A DNA stretch of 64,000 bases from Caenorhabditis remanei (Eukaryota > Nematoda > Chromadorea > Rhabditida > Rhabditidae). The position numbers and the translations under genes are program-made. Positions 1 to 12,039 of this stretch are shown here, piece after piece; within the stretch, counting starts at the first letter, position 1, and each line of letters begins with the position of its first letter. The stretch covers positions 4,135,717 to 4,199,716 of the forward strand of contig NC_071330.1 of assembly GCF_010183535.1 (NCBI RefSeq). The letters run 5' to 3'. Below the pieces are notes generated by a model. It saw only the letters and a list, made by a program, of their open reading frames with translations. It had not been told where the DNA came from and ran no database searches.

Positions 1-866
1 GGACTTTGTCGGATGATCACTAGAGGGGGGAGAAAGAGGTTATGTTGTGCAAATATACAGAGGTTGTGGACGGGCACGGACAAGTGTAATCTACTGGAGA
101 GGGGTACGGTAGGTAGCGGATATTAGAATCGGATGATTCAAACGTTCAGACTTTGTGCTTGCTTATCATAACCTGAAAAACAGTAAACTTTGAGAATGTC
201 TGCAAAAATCTTAAAGCTTAATTTTTTTGTTGGATGGATTGTAAAAGTCTAGACCTCCATTTTTTTAGTTCACCACTTTTTTGAGCGATGTCACCCTGCG
301 CGCTTTTCAGTTTTCAGACAAAAAACCAATATATACAATTTTTTTGAAAAATGCTATTTTTGAGTTTAAAAATTGCGTATTTTCAGCATAAATAGTAGCT
401 GTTTGATAAAAAATCTAAAATTATCACTCAAAAATATGACTGTCAGGCAAAAACTGATGCAAAAACTGATGAATTAAGGATTTTCAGCACAAAATCTCTA
501 TTTTCGTACAGAGTTTTGACAGAACTTTTTAGTTTTGGGGTCTAAAAATACCAATTTTTGACCCTGAAATGTTGAATTTTCGATGAGAAAACCACGTTTT
601 TTACGCAAAAATCACAATTTCGTCTAATTTTTCAACTCAAAACCTTTCCGCAGCTGCGGATATAGGACCGGTTCTCTGAGCTGAGTCCTGGGGGTCCCAT
701 TGCTTATAGCTTTTTAAGGAGCACCCACACAAAAAAGTGGTCAACTACAAAAATATAGCTGCAGGTTTGATCTTCAAGACACAAACAAATTTAGACAAAA
801 ATTATTAAAAGCATCTCTCGAGAGAAACCTCCTCCCTCATAAACAAACTCCCCTGATTTATTACTA
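1..866. other. Intergenic, AT-rich; no gene seen
   Basis: I see no supported gene here. A dispersed repeat lies at about 716-790. Its hallmark is an AAAAAAGTGGTCAACTACAA-type core, and related copies occur at about 4018-4085, 4197-4263 and 16292-16365. A minus-strand AATAAA at 857-862 belongs to the candidate terminal exon that follows. Confidence 0.5.
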
Positions 867-1025
867 TTATAATTTTTCATCCATTCTCCTCACGACTAGT
901 TGTAAGAATACTGACCCTGTGCGCGAGAAGTGTGTTTCGCCTTGTCCATCATTCCGAACTGTCTCTCCAGTAAGTAGATCAAAGAGTGCCGCCCAAGGGG
1001 ACACCGACGGCTCCTCGTCAGAGGA
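867..1025 (-). CDS. Possible terminal exon of an unidentified gene
   Basis: On the minus strand an acceptor-like CCCTCCTAG ends at 1026. It is followed by 53 codons (52 residues plus TAA at 867-869) beginning SSDEEPSVSPWAALFDLL, with AATAAA only a few bases beyond the stop at 857-862. A TAG lies in frame directly before the exon, so the frame can only be used if it is spliced. The segment is more GC-rich than its surroundings. I could not find the upstream exon and do not recognise the protein. A second minus-strand frame is open across the same bases for over 100 codons, so chance openness is a real alternative. If real, it is the end of a gene lying in the same direction as ceh-13. Confidence 0.25.
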   Translation of the reverse strand, partial: SSDEEPSVSPWAALFDLLTGETVRNDGQGETHFSRTGSVFLQLVVRRMDEKL

Positions 1026-2434
1026 CTAGGAGGGAATATCTTCATCTGTTGCGAAGAAGTGTGCGGGAATATTATGAGGAAGGGAGAGGCGAATAGAGAC
1101 AATATTATTAAATTATGGGTTATTAGAGGCAAGGATTGGAGGAAGTCATCTGTCTGCATTTCTTTCTTGTTTGCCGACGCTTGAATTTTTAATGAATTTT
1201 GTTTCATGTAAACAAAAAAAGAAGCTGGATGACTTAAGGATTCTGAACCCGTGTTAGAAATTCTTGAGCGCTGAAAGGGAATGTGAAAATCCAAACACTT
1301 TATTGAAGATTTGACATCGTATTCAGAATCCTCACGTATTCAGTTCTTCAGGGATATAAATTTATTTAAAAAAGCTTTTCTCACAAAACTTTTCAAAATA
1401 TTCTATTTCAAAAAGACTTACCCGAGAGGAGTCCTCAATTTCCGGAAAGGGCTGAAGGCGGAGCTTATTTCTTGGGCTTTTTTTTTTAAAACATGAAAAA
1501 TTGAGAAAGCGTCGAAGGCGCGCCAGACAGCATTAAAAGTTAAAATCGGCCGAATCACACTTTCCAATCTAGTCTGGCGCTCCCTTTTCGCGTTTATGGC
1601 CTCTCTGTGTCTGTCTGTGTGTCCGTGTGTCCGAATGTCCATTTTACCAAAACCATACTTGTCAAGACCCGGCTACAAAAAATGAACCAATTGTTTTCAA
1701 TTTTTTTTTCAAATTTTTAGATTTTTCATCGAAAATGTGAACATTTTTGATGATTTTTCAGAATTTCTTCTAGTTCTGAATGATAGTCGAAAATTTGACT
1801 TTATCGTGAAAAAAAACTCAGAAATTTTCAAAAAAAAAAATCGAAAATTTTGAGTATTGAATATTGGCGCGTGTCTTGGTTTCCTCATGTCTGTCTGTCT
1901 ATCCGGATGTCCAAGTTTGAAAAAGTAGTTCCTACTGTCTGTGTGTCCAGAAGTCCGGTTGTCCGTCCAAATTTCTTAATTTCATCATCTGAAATTCAAC
2001 GACTACAGTAACCCAATGATATCAAAAACAAGACTCCCATTTTTCAAACTCCACGTGATCTACAGTAACCAAATCAAGTCCTATGACAACTACCGGAAAC
2101 ACATGGTCTTGGCCTACCGTAATCCTTGATTATATGAATGATATCAAGTCATCCCAGAAAGAGATATGAAACCAAAACCAAAACATTGTGTTCCCCACTT
2201 TTTCATGTTCATTGATTGACGTCATCAACCTCCGCCCGTCGTCGTCGTCGCCCAAAAAAACCGGTCATCGTCTCCGAAGACAGGGGCGAGGTGCCCCCCG
2301 CGACCAGCTACAGTAACCCTCTTATATACACATTGATGCCAATTCAAGTTGACAGTTTTTGCATGTTTCTGCTGGGGGGTGGCGTCTCGTCTAGTATAGA
2401 TACAGTAAGCCCCGGTGTTACACGTCATCGATAA
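1026..2434. other. Intergenic between ceh-13 and the left flank; repeats
   Basis: No coding region is supported. Minisatellite-type text in the GTCTGTCTGTGTGTCC / GGATGTCC style appears at about 1598-1642 and 1885-1965. One copy of an AT-rich dispersed repeat lies at about 1690-1870, with relatives at 12110-12260, 33500-33660 and 50890-51060. A GCGTCGAAGGCGCGCCAGAC-type motif occurs near 1509-1528. Confidence 0.5.
2217..2224. promoter_or_regulatory. Perfect CRE-type palindrome TGACGTCA
   Basis: TGACGTCA sits inside ATTGATTGACGTCATCAACC, about 470 bp past the ceh-13 stop. The palindrome is the consensus CREB/ATF binding site, and it overlaps TTGATTGAC, which resembles a PBC-type half site. 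Function is inferred only. The same octamer also occurs at 22456-22463. Confidence 0.35.
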
Positions 2435-2690
2435 AAAATTTGATGAATTTTATTTGAGAAAACGGAAATATTAGAACAAAATTGGTGAAGAGGAAGAAAT
2501 ATACAAAAGAGAAGAAAAAGACAATATCAGTTCCAGAGGAACACAATTGACACCCGCTTTGGAATCGAGCTCTAGTGATAGATTTTTGTAGAGAGAGAGA
2601 GAGAGAGACGGTGAGAGAGAGGTATTTGAGAGAAATGAACAAAAGAATTAAGTGAAATTTCGAAGAAAGAGAGATGGAGAGAGATGGAGA
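2435..2690 (-). other. ceh-13: ceh-13 3' untranslated region (inferred)
   Basis: An AATAAA on the minus strand at 2449-2454 lies about 240 bp beyond the ceh-13 stop codon. The interval contains a GA dinucleotide run (about 2592-2608) and no open frame of interest. The extent is inferred from the polyadenylation signal. Confidence 0.5.
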
Positions 2691-5600
2691 TTACTTGAAA
2701 TTCTTGACATCTTCTCCACTGCACGATCCTGGAGAGTTGGAATCCCATGAGTTGCGAGCGAGGAACGCCTTCTCCTTTTCTCGCTTCTTCTCCTTCATTC
2801 GACGATTTTGGAACCAGATTTTGACCTGTAAATGAATGGGGGATTTAGGGGTGAAACACTTTAAGGGGGCGGAGTCTAATTTTGAAAACAGAGAACTTGG
2901 CACCGTGCCAGAAAGTTTTAACTCGAAAGTTTTTCGAAAAAACTTGATGTTTGATTTAGCTTTAGCAATTGCGCTCCACTGAAACTGGGAGAATTTACGT
3001 AGGGAACGAGAGACTCGATCTAAATTCAATGGAGCGCTGTTGCAGACACTATGAAGAGAGAGAAAGGGGCGGTACTTTTTCAAAATTCGGACAGTTTTTG
3101 GAGAACGTTTTGAGGAATGTTAAGATTTGAAAATTCTCAGTTTTCGAAGCAAAATCGTTGTTTGAAGCCTAAAATGTCGGAAATATGGGAGGTACAAAAA
3201 TCCAATTTTCCAGCTATACTGTTTTAATGGGCGACTTTCAATCCCTGATGCTATTTTCCCGGTTCCAATTTTCGAAATGAGAAAAAAATTACAAATATTT
3301 TTGTAAAAAGACAAAAAAACAAGCTTGCTTCAAAAATAGAGAGGTACTGACAACTTTAAAATGGTTCTATCTAGGCTATGTTAGCCCATCACGTTCAATT
3401 CTTCACTTTTATCTGTTGAGCGTACTTTTCATTATGAAAAATTACAGCCCTTTTCACTTCGAACAATGTCTTCATAGTGTGTGCAACTGCGCTCTACCAG
3501 AAGGACTCCTCTTGAATCTGTTTTCTCTGCGTCTCCTCGTTTCTCATGCTATTTTTTCCAGTTTCAATGAAGCGCAGTTGCTACCCCTTCATATCACCTA
3601 ACCCCTCCCCAAAAAAACCCAAAAACCCCTTTACCTGCGCTTCCTGCAACTTGAGATTCGACGCGATCTCCGTTCTTCTGGTTCGATTCACGTACTTGGC
3701 CGTGTGAAACTCTTTCTCCAATTCTGTTAGTTGATGTGTTGTGAAGTTGGTGCGATTCGTGCCGTTCTCGTCGACAACCTTCTTTTTGGGAACTGCAAAA
3801 GGAAAACATGTTGAAAATCAGGGTCAAATCGAAGGACTGGTAGAATTCTTGTTATAAATTATTGGTTTGCGCCGATTTTTTGAAAGTAAATAGTACAAAT
3901 TAATCGCTTCATTTTTGTAGTTGGTGATAATTTGGTACCTAACAAGATATATGCCGTGAGAGCGGGAGCCCACCATGAGTTTTGAGCGCCGCTCCTTTTG
4001 TAAGCCGTATCTTTTTAGGGAAGACCCGTACAAAAAAGTGTAAACTACAAAAATAAAGTTCTAGACTTGTTCCATGTACTTATACCAAATTGAGGTTATT
4101 GTAATGATTTTTGACAGCTAATCGACATCTTGAAGTCTTATGACAATTTCCAATGAAAAATTGTCCAAACTGCTGGTAAGCGCTATATCTCTCCAGAGAA
4201 GCATCGTACAAAAAATTGTAAACTACAAAAATGAACCTCTAGGTTTGTTCTATGTATTTATAGCAGAATTTAAGTAATTGCAACTTCTATATCTCTCTTA
4301 CAAAAAAGTGACCAAAAGATCTTTCTTTTTTCTTCACTTTAATTAAAAATTAAAATGCTCAGCTGTTATTTTTGACCCTCTAACACCTTATGTCATCTTG
4401 CTCAAAAGGAGTACACGACTTTTCAAAATGTTTCCCACAGACTTCACCCGAATTATTGAATATCAAAATAAACCATCTATATCTTCAGTCTCCACTACCA
4501 AAAAGATTGATGAGACATGCAAATTTTGGAAACAGAGACAGTTGTGTGAACCACCTCATGTTCCTTTTCATTCTCAATTTCGAAAAAAGGGAACATATGT
4601 TTCGGACATAATTGAGGAGTGGCCTCTCAATAATATTTCCTCCGTATCCTTTTCTCTTCTCCCGACTTCTTCAAATTGTGTTTCCGAAAGAGAGATCCGA
4701 CAAGCGGGTGGTAGTTGAAAAGACATACACACCGGAGTGACATGCGCCTCCTTTTTTCTTTTTTTTTTGAAAAAAAGAGAGAAGAGTCAAGTATAACATG
4801 AGGCAAGAGTCACAATGATCGATCGATTAGTTTGGGCAAAAAAAAAGAGAATTTTGGCAGACCGCCAGGAACATCATAAGCCTGGAACTGGGGGCTCCGA
4901 AGGGTACCGAATTTCAAAATTTCATATTTTTCTGAGCAAGGTTAAGAGCTGTACAAAAGTAAAAAAGTTTGGTCTAATTATGCCTAATTAGTCTAATTTA
5001 GTCTAATTATCTAGCGGCCAAGCAGGGCAGCGGTCTAGGAGCGGTCGAGACGGTCGAGGCGGCGGCCAAACGGACTATACGGCCCGTGGCTAAATAATAG
5101 TAAAAATTTATGGACAAACATGATTTTCTCAAAATTTTCTAGGCATGGTATACCAAATCCCTACAGACTAGCTAACATTTATACCGAAACAAATAATTTT
5201 TAATCAAAAATTAAATTATTCGATAGCTGAATTCATGTGGATTCCGAATCTATAATTGAAATTTTTCTAGCATTAAAACAAGAAGATATGCAACGTTTTT
5301 TTAGTGTGGGAAACTTCATTTGTTAAGACACTAAAATGCGAAAACTCGTAACTCGGGTAATTATTGTCACTAAAAAAGTTCAAGAACAGATTTAAAATCC
5401 TCACAACCTTAGCTTTCTGACCATCTCAAAAGACACAAAAAATGCACAAAATCTTACCCGCTGGTCTCTGAACCCTCTTTGTGTGCATCCATTTATATGT
5501 GTTGTGTTGTGAAGCGGTGACACCGACTGGAAGATCGGCAGACGCCGCCGACGAATTCGACGATCGATTCGGTGAGACCCGCGACGCCGGAGGTGACATC

Positions 5601-5764
5601 GTTCCAGTTCCACCGAGGACGTAGTTCGACGGATGAGCAGCCCAAATGTCAGATGGATGATGGTTGATTGGAGAGTATGACGGTGCGGCGGATGCATAAT
5701 ACGGCGGTGTCGACCAGTCGGAATAGTAGTTCGGAGGTGCTCCGTAGCACTCGGCTGAGCTCAT
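2691..5764 (-). CDS. ceh-13: CEH-13, labial-class Hox homeodomain protein
   Basis: Anterior Hox transcription factor, the labial/Hox1 orthologue, acting in the nucleus. Three minus-strand exons, 5764-5458, 3792-3635 and 2825-2691, join in phase (307, 158 and 135 nt) to give 199 residues. The start is MSSAEC; a TTTTTCCAG acceptor ends one base before the ATG, consistent with SL1 trans-splicing. Residues 90-93 are the PBC-contacting hexapeptide core YKWM. The homeodomain spans about residues 112-171, with helix 3 [14 protein letters not shown] split by intron 2 just before the Val. The C-terminus SGEDVKNFK resembles the C. elegans protein, whose length of roughly 200 aa also matches. Intron 1 is 1665 bp and intron 2 is 809 bp; intron 2 carries two opposed copies of a fold-back repeat. 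The gene points away from lin-39, about 31 kb off. Confidence 0.96.
2966..3590. repeat. Two opposed copies of a GCGCTC-type fold-back repeat in ceh-13 intron 2
   Basis: The segment at 2966-3056, starting AATTGCGCTCCACTGAAACT, recurs inverted at about 3464-3586. Both copies end in a GTTGCAGACACTATGAAG-like edge. Each copy has its own terminal inverted repeats of the GCGCTC(C/T)A(C/T) type. Relatives occur at 9179-9396, 43777-43880, 53237-53456, 54424-54529 and about 63478-63530, so this looks like a MITE family. Confidence 0.7.
4018..4263. repeat. Dispersed CTACAAAAAT repeat, two copies
   Basis: In ceh-13 intron 1, a unit containing GTACAAAAAAGTGTAAACTA followed by a TTCTAGACTTGTTCCATGTA-like stretch appears at 4018-4085. 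It recurs diverged at 4197-4263. Other copies lie at 716-790 and 16292-16365. No function is apparent. Confidence 0.55.
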
Positions 5765-5900
5765 TCTGGAAAAATGGGGAGTTAGAAAAAGAGGAAAACA
5801 GGGATGAAGAAACAAAAAAAACGCGGGAAAAAAGCATCACGGTGCTGTTTAAAGTCTATTGAAAATGCGTGAGATAGGTCAATTTTGGTAAGGATGCATT

Positions 5901-6070
5901 ATTATCGGTTCACGAACTCGTGCCTGGTGGTGTTAAAGGCGCAAAACGCGGTGTTTTTGAGATCTGAAGGTCTGAAAAGAATTACAAGTCAGGTTCTCAG
6001 CTGCGAGACCATTCTGAATTAATTTGATGCGCCTTTAACATTCCCCCGCAGGTATTCGTGAACCGATAAT
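5901..6070. mobile_element. MITE-like inverted-repeat element just upstream of ceh-13
   Basis: Terminal inverted repeats ATTATCGGTTCACGAAC (left) and GTGAACCGATAAT (right) bound a 170-bp segment. Internal arms also pair, with GTGTTAAAGGCGC against GCGCCTTTAACA. A second copy with the same ends lies at 47943-48161. It starts about 137 bp from the ceh-13 ATG, so it is within or next to the promoter. Confidence 0.75.
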
Positions 6071-6584
6071 ACTGAAAAATGGAAAAATGGGTATCCGGAA
6101 TAAAGACAAGCATGATCAAAGATGAAAATTGAAAACTTCCGGTTTTAGGAATATAAAGATAACGGAAAAATTGAAAAATAAAAATCACAAAATTTATAGA
6201 ATTTTCAAGTATTAGAGGCACATCAAACTTAGAGACCAGGGTAGAGAAGCAGTACTTTCAAAAAAAGACGATTACAAATTGGGTAGTTAAAAATTATCTA
6301 GCTAAGCCCTGATAAATAGTTTTTGAAGATCTCAAAATGTTCTGCAAGAATTTTAAATCATTTTGGTATAACTATTTTATGCATATCATTTTCAGCAAGA
6401 TAGTTAGGCGTAGGCAAACTTTCAAAAGTGAGTTCCGCTTTTCCTAGAAATTTTCCAAAATTAGTGATGTCATGATTTTGAAATATGAAGTCAAGCATTC
6501 CGATGTGCTTTATCACTAAGAATTGTGAGAGAGTCAATTATCAATAATTCATTTCGTAAGACAATTCCGTAGTTGGAAGAGCTT

Positions 6585-6850
6585 TGCGGAAGTAAAGACG
6601 GAAGTTAAATTATGTTTCGATAGTATGAAACTGGCGGTAATAAGACAATGTTAGTTAACTGTATCCCCCACCCTCCAAGCATAACAAATCCAAGATCTTG
6701 ACTTATCTGGTACCAGTGAACCTGAAAATGTCTCCACTTTCGACTTCCGTCTGTCAAATTCAGCTGCTTTTTGAGGTACGAGATAAGTAAAATGTTGCGA
6801 TTTCCTACAATTTCCAGCTCTTTTGAAACTAATTGAGTCCCTCTTCCTGC
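6585..6850. mobile_element. MITE-like element, partial copy
   Basis: The left part (TCGATAGTATGAAACTGGCG) and the centre (ATCTGGTACCAGTG and CCACTTTCGACTTCCG) match the complete copy at 29428-29774. The right terminus has degenerated. It is non-coding; frames that look open here are explained by the inverted arms. Confidence 0.6.
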
Positions 6851-9170
6851 CAGCGCCAAACCAATAAATCATGCGCAACACGTGGCAAAATGATAAATTA
6901 CATCATGCCCCGACTCGACTCATTATTCATTTGGGCAGAACCGAACACAAAAAGTGACAGGTGTCCCCCGTTTTTCGGAACAAGGAAATTAATCATTTTC
7001 ACCTAATCATCATCATCAAAGAGAGAGAGAGAGATAAATCTATAAGGGATATGTTGAAAATCAACGGTAAGGGGGGGAGAGAGGAGACATAAAAAGTAAT
7101 AAATCATTTGGGATGCAACGATAAACGGGTGGGAGGAGGCGGGAGGGTCCGAAGAGAGTCGACGAAGGAGGAAACTATCGCCCATCCCGATGTGGGCGGA
7201 GTCTCGAGACGGCTAGTCGGCCAATGGGAAGAAGAAGACAGATGATGAGACTGAAGGCGGCGGAGTGAGGAGGCGGGGCTTCGTATCGTAGGTGAGAGTC
7301 AGAAGTTATTTGAGACTAGAATATTGCACAGCTGGCTTAGGTTTATTGGTTTTTATGGGAGTTGGGAGGTCTTAAAACGGTCTTAAAAATAGGTGGAGGT
7401 GTAGAGAAGAGGGGACCGGATATCCGGTTTCCGGTTTACAAGTAGGTTTTCATATTTTAGTAATTGGTTTTTATATAGGGCTTGTTATTCAAGTTTCATT
7501 AATTGATTGAAAATTTCAAATGTCCATGATGGACCTACCTACGAAGAAAACTTGTACCATTTAATGCAATTTAGTGCATTTTTTTGCATTTTTGTGCCAT
7601 AAAAATGCATTAAATTGCGTTCGGGAACAGACAAGTTTTTTTTGTAGGTAGGTCCATTAAAAAACTCAGATTCTAAACTATCGCTATTTTTTGTCGAAAT
7701 TACAGTAACCCGGACCACTTCCCGTTTTGGCACATGATTCCTAACTTTTTGGATTTAGGTTTTTTATAAAATAGAATTAGGTTTAAATAAGTATATTTCG
7801 AGTTTTAGTTAAAAGTTTTAACTCAAAACTTCGGAAACAACTTATAAACGAAAGTCTCCGGTTTCAATTAAATCTACCGTAATATTTTTATCTCGTGTTA
7901 AGACCCATGAGACCCGAAATTTTGAATTCAGCTTATACTTCGAGTTTTTCTCACAAAAACTACCGTATCTCAACCAAAAATTGTACTAAATTCCTAGAAA
8001 TCTAGTTTTTTGAATTCAGTTAATTATCACGGTTCCACTGAGTATATCCATGTCGAAGTTCGAAAAAATGGTAAAACTTTCTCACAAAAGCTACCGTATC
8101 TAAACCCAATTTCAATCCGAGACCCGAGAAACAAAATTTTTGAATTCAGTTCATTGTTACGGTTCTAATAAGTGCAAACTTCACCGATTATATGTTATTT
8201 TGACGTATTTATAATTTTCTCTTCTGAAAACGTTATTTAGTGTCTAAAAACCATCGTAACTTCATCTATTTTGCCTCTAGAGAAATAAAAATAGTACCAT
8301 CGTATTCCACTTTTTAAGACGGTTCAGAAAATATAAAGTTCGCTGAATTTCTGAATTTCCTTCAGAACGAAGGCTTCAAATTTATATATGAAGTGATGCA
8401 CGGGGCATTCTATAAAACTTTAATTAATATGGCTGGCTAATTTAATAAAACCCAAACCAAAAAGTTCAAAATTTCCATCCTTTCCCCCTCTAGCCTACTT
8501 CATCATCTTTCCACCCATCTGTCAAATTTGATTCCTCGCCTCTCCCCCTCTCCATATCGTTTCCGCTTCTAAGCTACCGCCTTGACACCAATTATCATTA
8601 TTATATTGTTTATGGAAAGGGGATACAACAGGTGTTGATCTACATATGAATTAATTGGGTAATTAAGTTTTCAAGAATGGGGCATTGGAGTGAAATGAAA
8701 ACAAAACAAGCATTGAGAGGGAGTTGAGCCCAATTTTTTATTGAAAGAATAAGCTCTTAGCATTCTCAAGTTTTCGTCACTATCATCAGCTGACTATTAG
8801 CAATAGAAAAGAGGGGACACGGATTTGATTTACGATGATGATGATGAGGGGTGCTAGAGGTTAGTCAATCAGATGGTCGGAATGGAAAGGTGTAATAGTT
8901 TGAACACACTGAATGGATAACAGGAGGGTATTGGAAGAGCGGAGAGGCAGCAGAGAGTGGATAAACTTGATTTGAACTGTTGTGAGGGGGGACATTTTCA
9001 GGAGATTTATTGAATTTGGAGACCTCGGAGGCTGCGAAAAGTAGTTTTTGTGGTGGGAATTTGAAAAAAAGACGAAGATTTTCAGGAGGCAGGTCAAATC
9101 GGATTTTTCGGTGAAGACTAGAAGCTAGAAATTTTCTGGAAGAACTTTAACAAAACTTATTTGCCGAGCA
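6851..9170. other. Intergenic Hox region, no gene
   Basis: No coding gene is supported. The interval has short GA and ATG microsatellites (about 7021-7033 and 8834-8848). Around 8585-8680 there is a relatively repeat-free patch with homeodomain-type cores: CCAATTATCATTATTAT, GAATTAATTGG and GGTAATTAAG. This patch is a reasonable candidate cis-regulatory island, but only on motif grounds. Confidence 0.4.
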
Positions 9171-9178
9171 TTTTCATT

Positions 9179-9396
9179 ACAACTGCGCTCCACCGTCGGC
9201 GAGAGACGCAGAGTTGTTTCTTGCGCGGCTTCAGATTTTTACAGTTTTTGACCTATTTCCGGTATTTATCCAAAATTTTTTGTAAATTATTTTGAAAAGC
9301 AGCAAAAATTGGTAAAAATTGTGAAAATCGGTGTCGGCGCAAAAAATTACTCTGCGTCTCACGCCGATACTCTCTCCTTTGCGGTGGAGCGCATTA
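9179..9396. mobile_element. Fold-back element, ACTGCGCTCCACC family
   Basis: The left arm ACAACTGCGCTCCACCG...GAGAGACGCAGAG pairs with the right arm CTCTGCGTCTCACGCCGATA...GCGGTGGAGCGCA. The centre pairs ACAGTTTTTGACC weakly. It is a closely related relative of the near-perfect palindrome in lig-4 intron 7 (53237-53456). Confidence 0.75.
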
Positions 9397-12020
9397 TTAA
9401 GACGGGATGGGCTGCTAATAACAAAACTAATGAAATGATATAAAAGCTAAATGCTGATCAATAATACACGCGTTTTGAAAAATTAGCATTTTGAAATCAT
9501 ACATTTTTCGGGTTCATCTTCAAAATTGAATCAAAATTTGTGAAAAAGTTTGAAAAACCGTCAATTTTCAGATTTTTCACCACGAAAACGTGCCTCTGAT
9601 GACGCCGCAAATGTATTTTAGAAGTTTTACAACATTTTAAAGTAATAAAACCATATAAATATTGGAGTCAGAGACTTCTCTTTTGGCAAGTATCTCAACG
9701 ATTACTGTAGTTCAGTAGTTACTGTAATCTAATCCGTAAGAAGATTACGGTAACTACTAAATTACTATAACTGCAGTCGTAGATTAACGATTTGCATGGT
9801 TCCCTGATTACTGTAACTTGATGCGCTTACTGTAGGATTACTGTAGGGACTAGGAAAGGGACTACGGTAATGCACAGAGTACTGTCACAAAGGAACGAAC
9901 AGATTATGATTATTTTGGCTACTGTAGCTTTCTAGTTACTGTAGTTGGAGTAAACGTAGTCCTACCAGTCCTAACATCAAGATCTTCCTAGCGATAACAG
10001 TTTTATACACAACAGACTTCTTTTTTCCTATGAAACTATGAAAACAGACTCGAAATGAAAGGACACTCGACTCTTCTGAAAGTGTGTCAAAACACTTAAC
10101 CGCCTGTTCCCACCCACCTGTCCTCCCCTCCCTCTACCAGCTTCTGACACCATCCAGGCGCCAAATCTGGGCGCACACCGGAAACCTCCCTCCTCTTCCG
10201 TTCCAATCCAACCGAATCATCATTAAACGGCTCAATTTATATATTCGACTAGGGGTACCGCGACAGTATGGCGCCAGTTTTAGTTTGTTCGAAAACTGGG
10301 AGAAGACGTCGAAAAATTGGAAGAGGAGAGGAGTCAAAATGTTTGGAAGGGGATGGAGAAGGAGTGGCAATGATCGATGTGTTTTTCTTCTTCTCGGTCC
10401 GAATATACAACATTCGGAGAGAGAAAGAGAAAGCACATCTTCTGCCATTTTAGATACTTTATTCACTAGAGAGGCAAAGTGAGAGCTTCTCTTTTCACAG
10501 TCAAATGATGATGATGATGAAGAAGAAAAGGGAACGATGATGATGTGGGACTGAATGTAATCCTGGATGGACGGGTGAATGAGACGGAACTGGGAAAATG
10601 GAAAACTAGAAGAGATGGTTTACATGGGAACGGAAAAGATGGAGAGGGGTCTGAAGTCAGAAATAAGGTTCCGAAATTTAGATAGCACCAGTTTGAACAG
10701 AGTTACATGGCTTTTAGGGTAAACTGATACCACTGACTTGCAGAATCTTCTAGAATCTTCGAGCAAAAATGAAAAAAATTAAATTTGTATATGGCTTGGA
10801 AGCCAAGTTTACAAATTTGGTCTAGAACAAGCTGGAACAGAGATACATGAATTTTACTCTAGAAATGAAATATGATAACACTGACTAGAGCAGAAACTTC
10901 GAATTCAAATCTCCAAAACTTGGGACGAAAATCCAAAACTGGGGCGAATTCTGTACGAATAGAAAGCTAAAGCCATGAGGATTCTCAAAGTGTTCTTTGA
11001 TTCTGGCTAGTAGGGAATTCAAGCGAGATCTACGGTATGAAGAGCTAACGTGATAAGGATTTTGAACCAGTTTTTAAATTTGGTCTGGCACCAATTTGGC
11101 CAGAAATAAAGAAAAAAAAGAAGAAATGTTGAAAATGAATTCAGAATCCTCACGCCTTCAGGCTTTTAACCATTAAGGTTTTTATCGCTAATCGCGTTTA
11201 TATGTGCAAAAATTAGGTATGATTGATCCGGTATACTGGAAATAACCGTAAATTTATGATCGGGAGTACTGTAAAAAACATACCATAAATATCGAGCAAT
11301 ACAGTATCCTATTCCTGGTTTCACGGGCTAATTAGGAGAATCAAGATAAGGCTAAATGACAAATCCTATATGAAAAGAATGTCTCAGAATCTCCAATTTT
11401 GGTTATAAAAGTGTGCCACGCAACCCAAAACTATACAAAAGACCAAAACTTTAAAAAAAATTACAAACCCGTCCAGCCAAAAAAATTCAAAATAAACCCG
11501 TTTAGGTAGTATCTTACCAACAAACGAGACCGTCTGCTCGTTTTTCTTTGATCCCGCCGACCCAATATTCACCTTTTTTGATCTACCAGTACCTAACAAC
11601 AACAAAATTGACCTATCTAATCCTATAACGGTCTTTCATCTAGAGAATTTCTATTTTGGACTCTTTGTTTTCTTTCTTTCAATTTCCACCAAAAAATCTT
11701 ATCTCGAGACAATTTCCGCCGACAAGGAAACCCCAGCACCAGGATGAATCCGAATGAGTGAATATGTGTGAACACAACAATAATTTCTTTTGAACGTGCC
11801 GCCCGTCTTCATGATCTCCCCTTCTACACCTCATCATTCATTGACAGTAGTCGGCGAGATAGACGAAAAAAAGAAAACAAAAATATAATAAGAGTAAAAG
11901 AGGGAAAACAAATTGGGATGACAGGTTGAGGAGGGGGATCAGGGACGGATTTATTTTATGGGAGTCGTGGAGAGGTGTGAAGAAAAGTGGATGGAAATGC
12001 GCTTTTTTAGTCCCATGTGG
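9397..12020. other. Intergenic Hox region, no gene
   Basis: No coding region is supported. A cluster of TACTGTAG/TTACTGTA octamer-like motifs lies at about 9690-9960. A GATGATGATGATGAAGAAG microsatellite lies at about 10505-10523. A repeat-poor patch at about 11780-11860 contains ATCATTCATTGACAG, which combines a PBC/Hox-like core with the TGACAG half site bound by MEIS-class proteins (UNC-62 in worms). That reading is inference. Confidence 0.35.
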
Positions 12021-12039
12021 AAGGTTTTTCTTCTTAATT

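Noticed and set aside
896..1294. 132-codon minus-strand frame near the left edge
   Set aside because: It crosses low-complexity AT-rich DNA, has no start context or homology, and overlaps a better spliced terminal-exon candidate in another frame.
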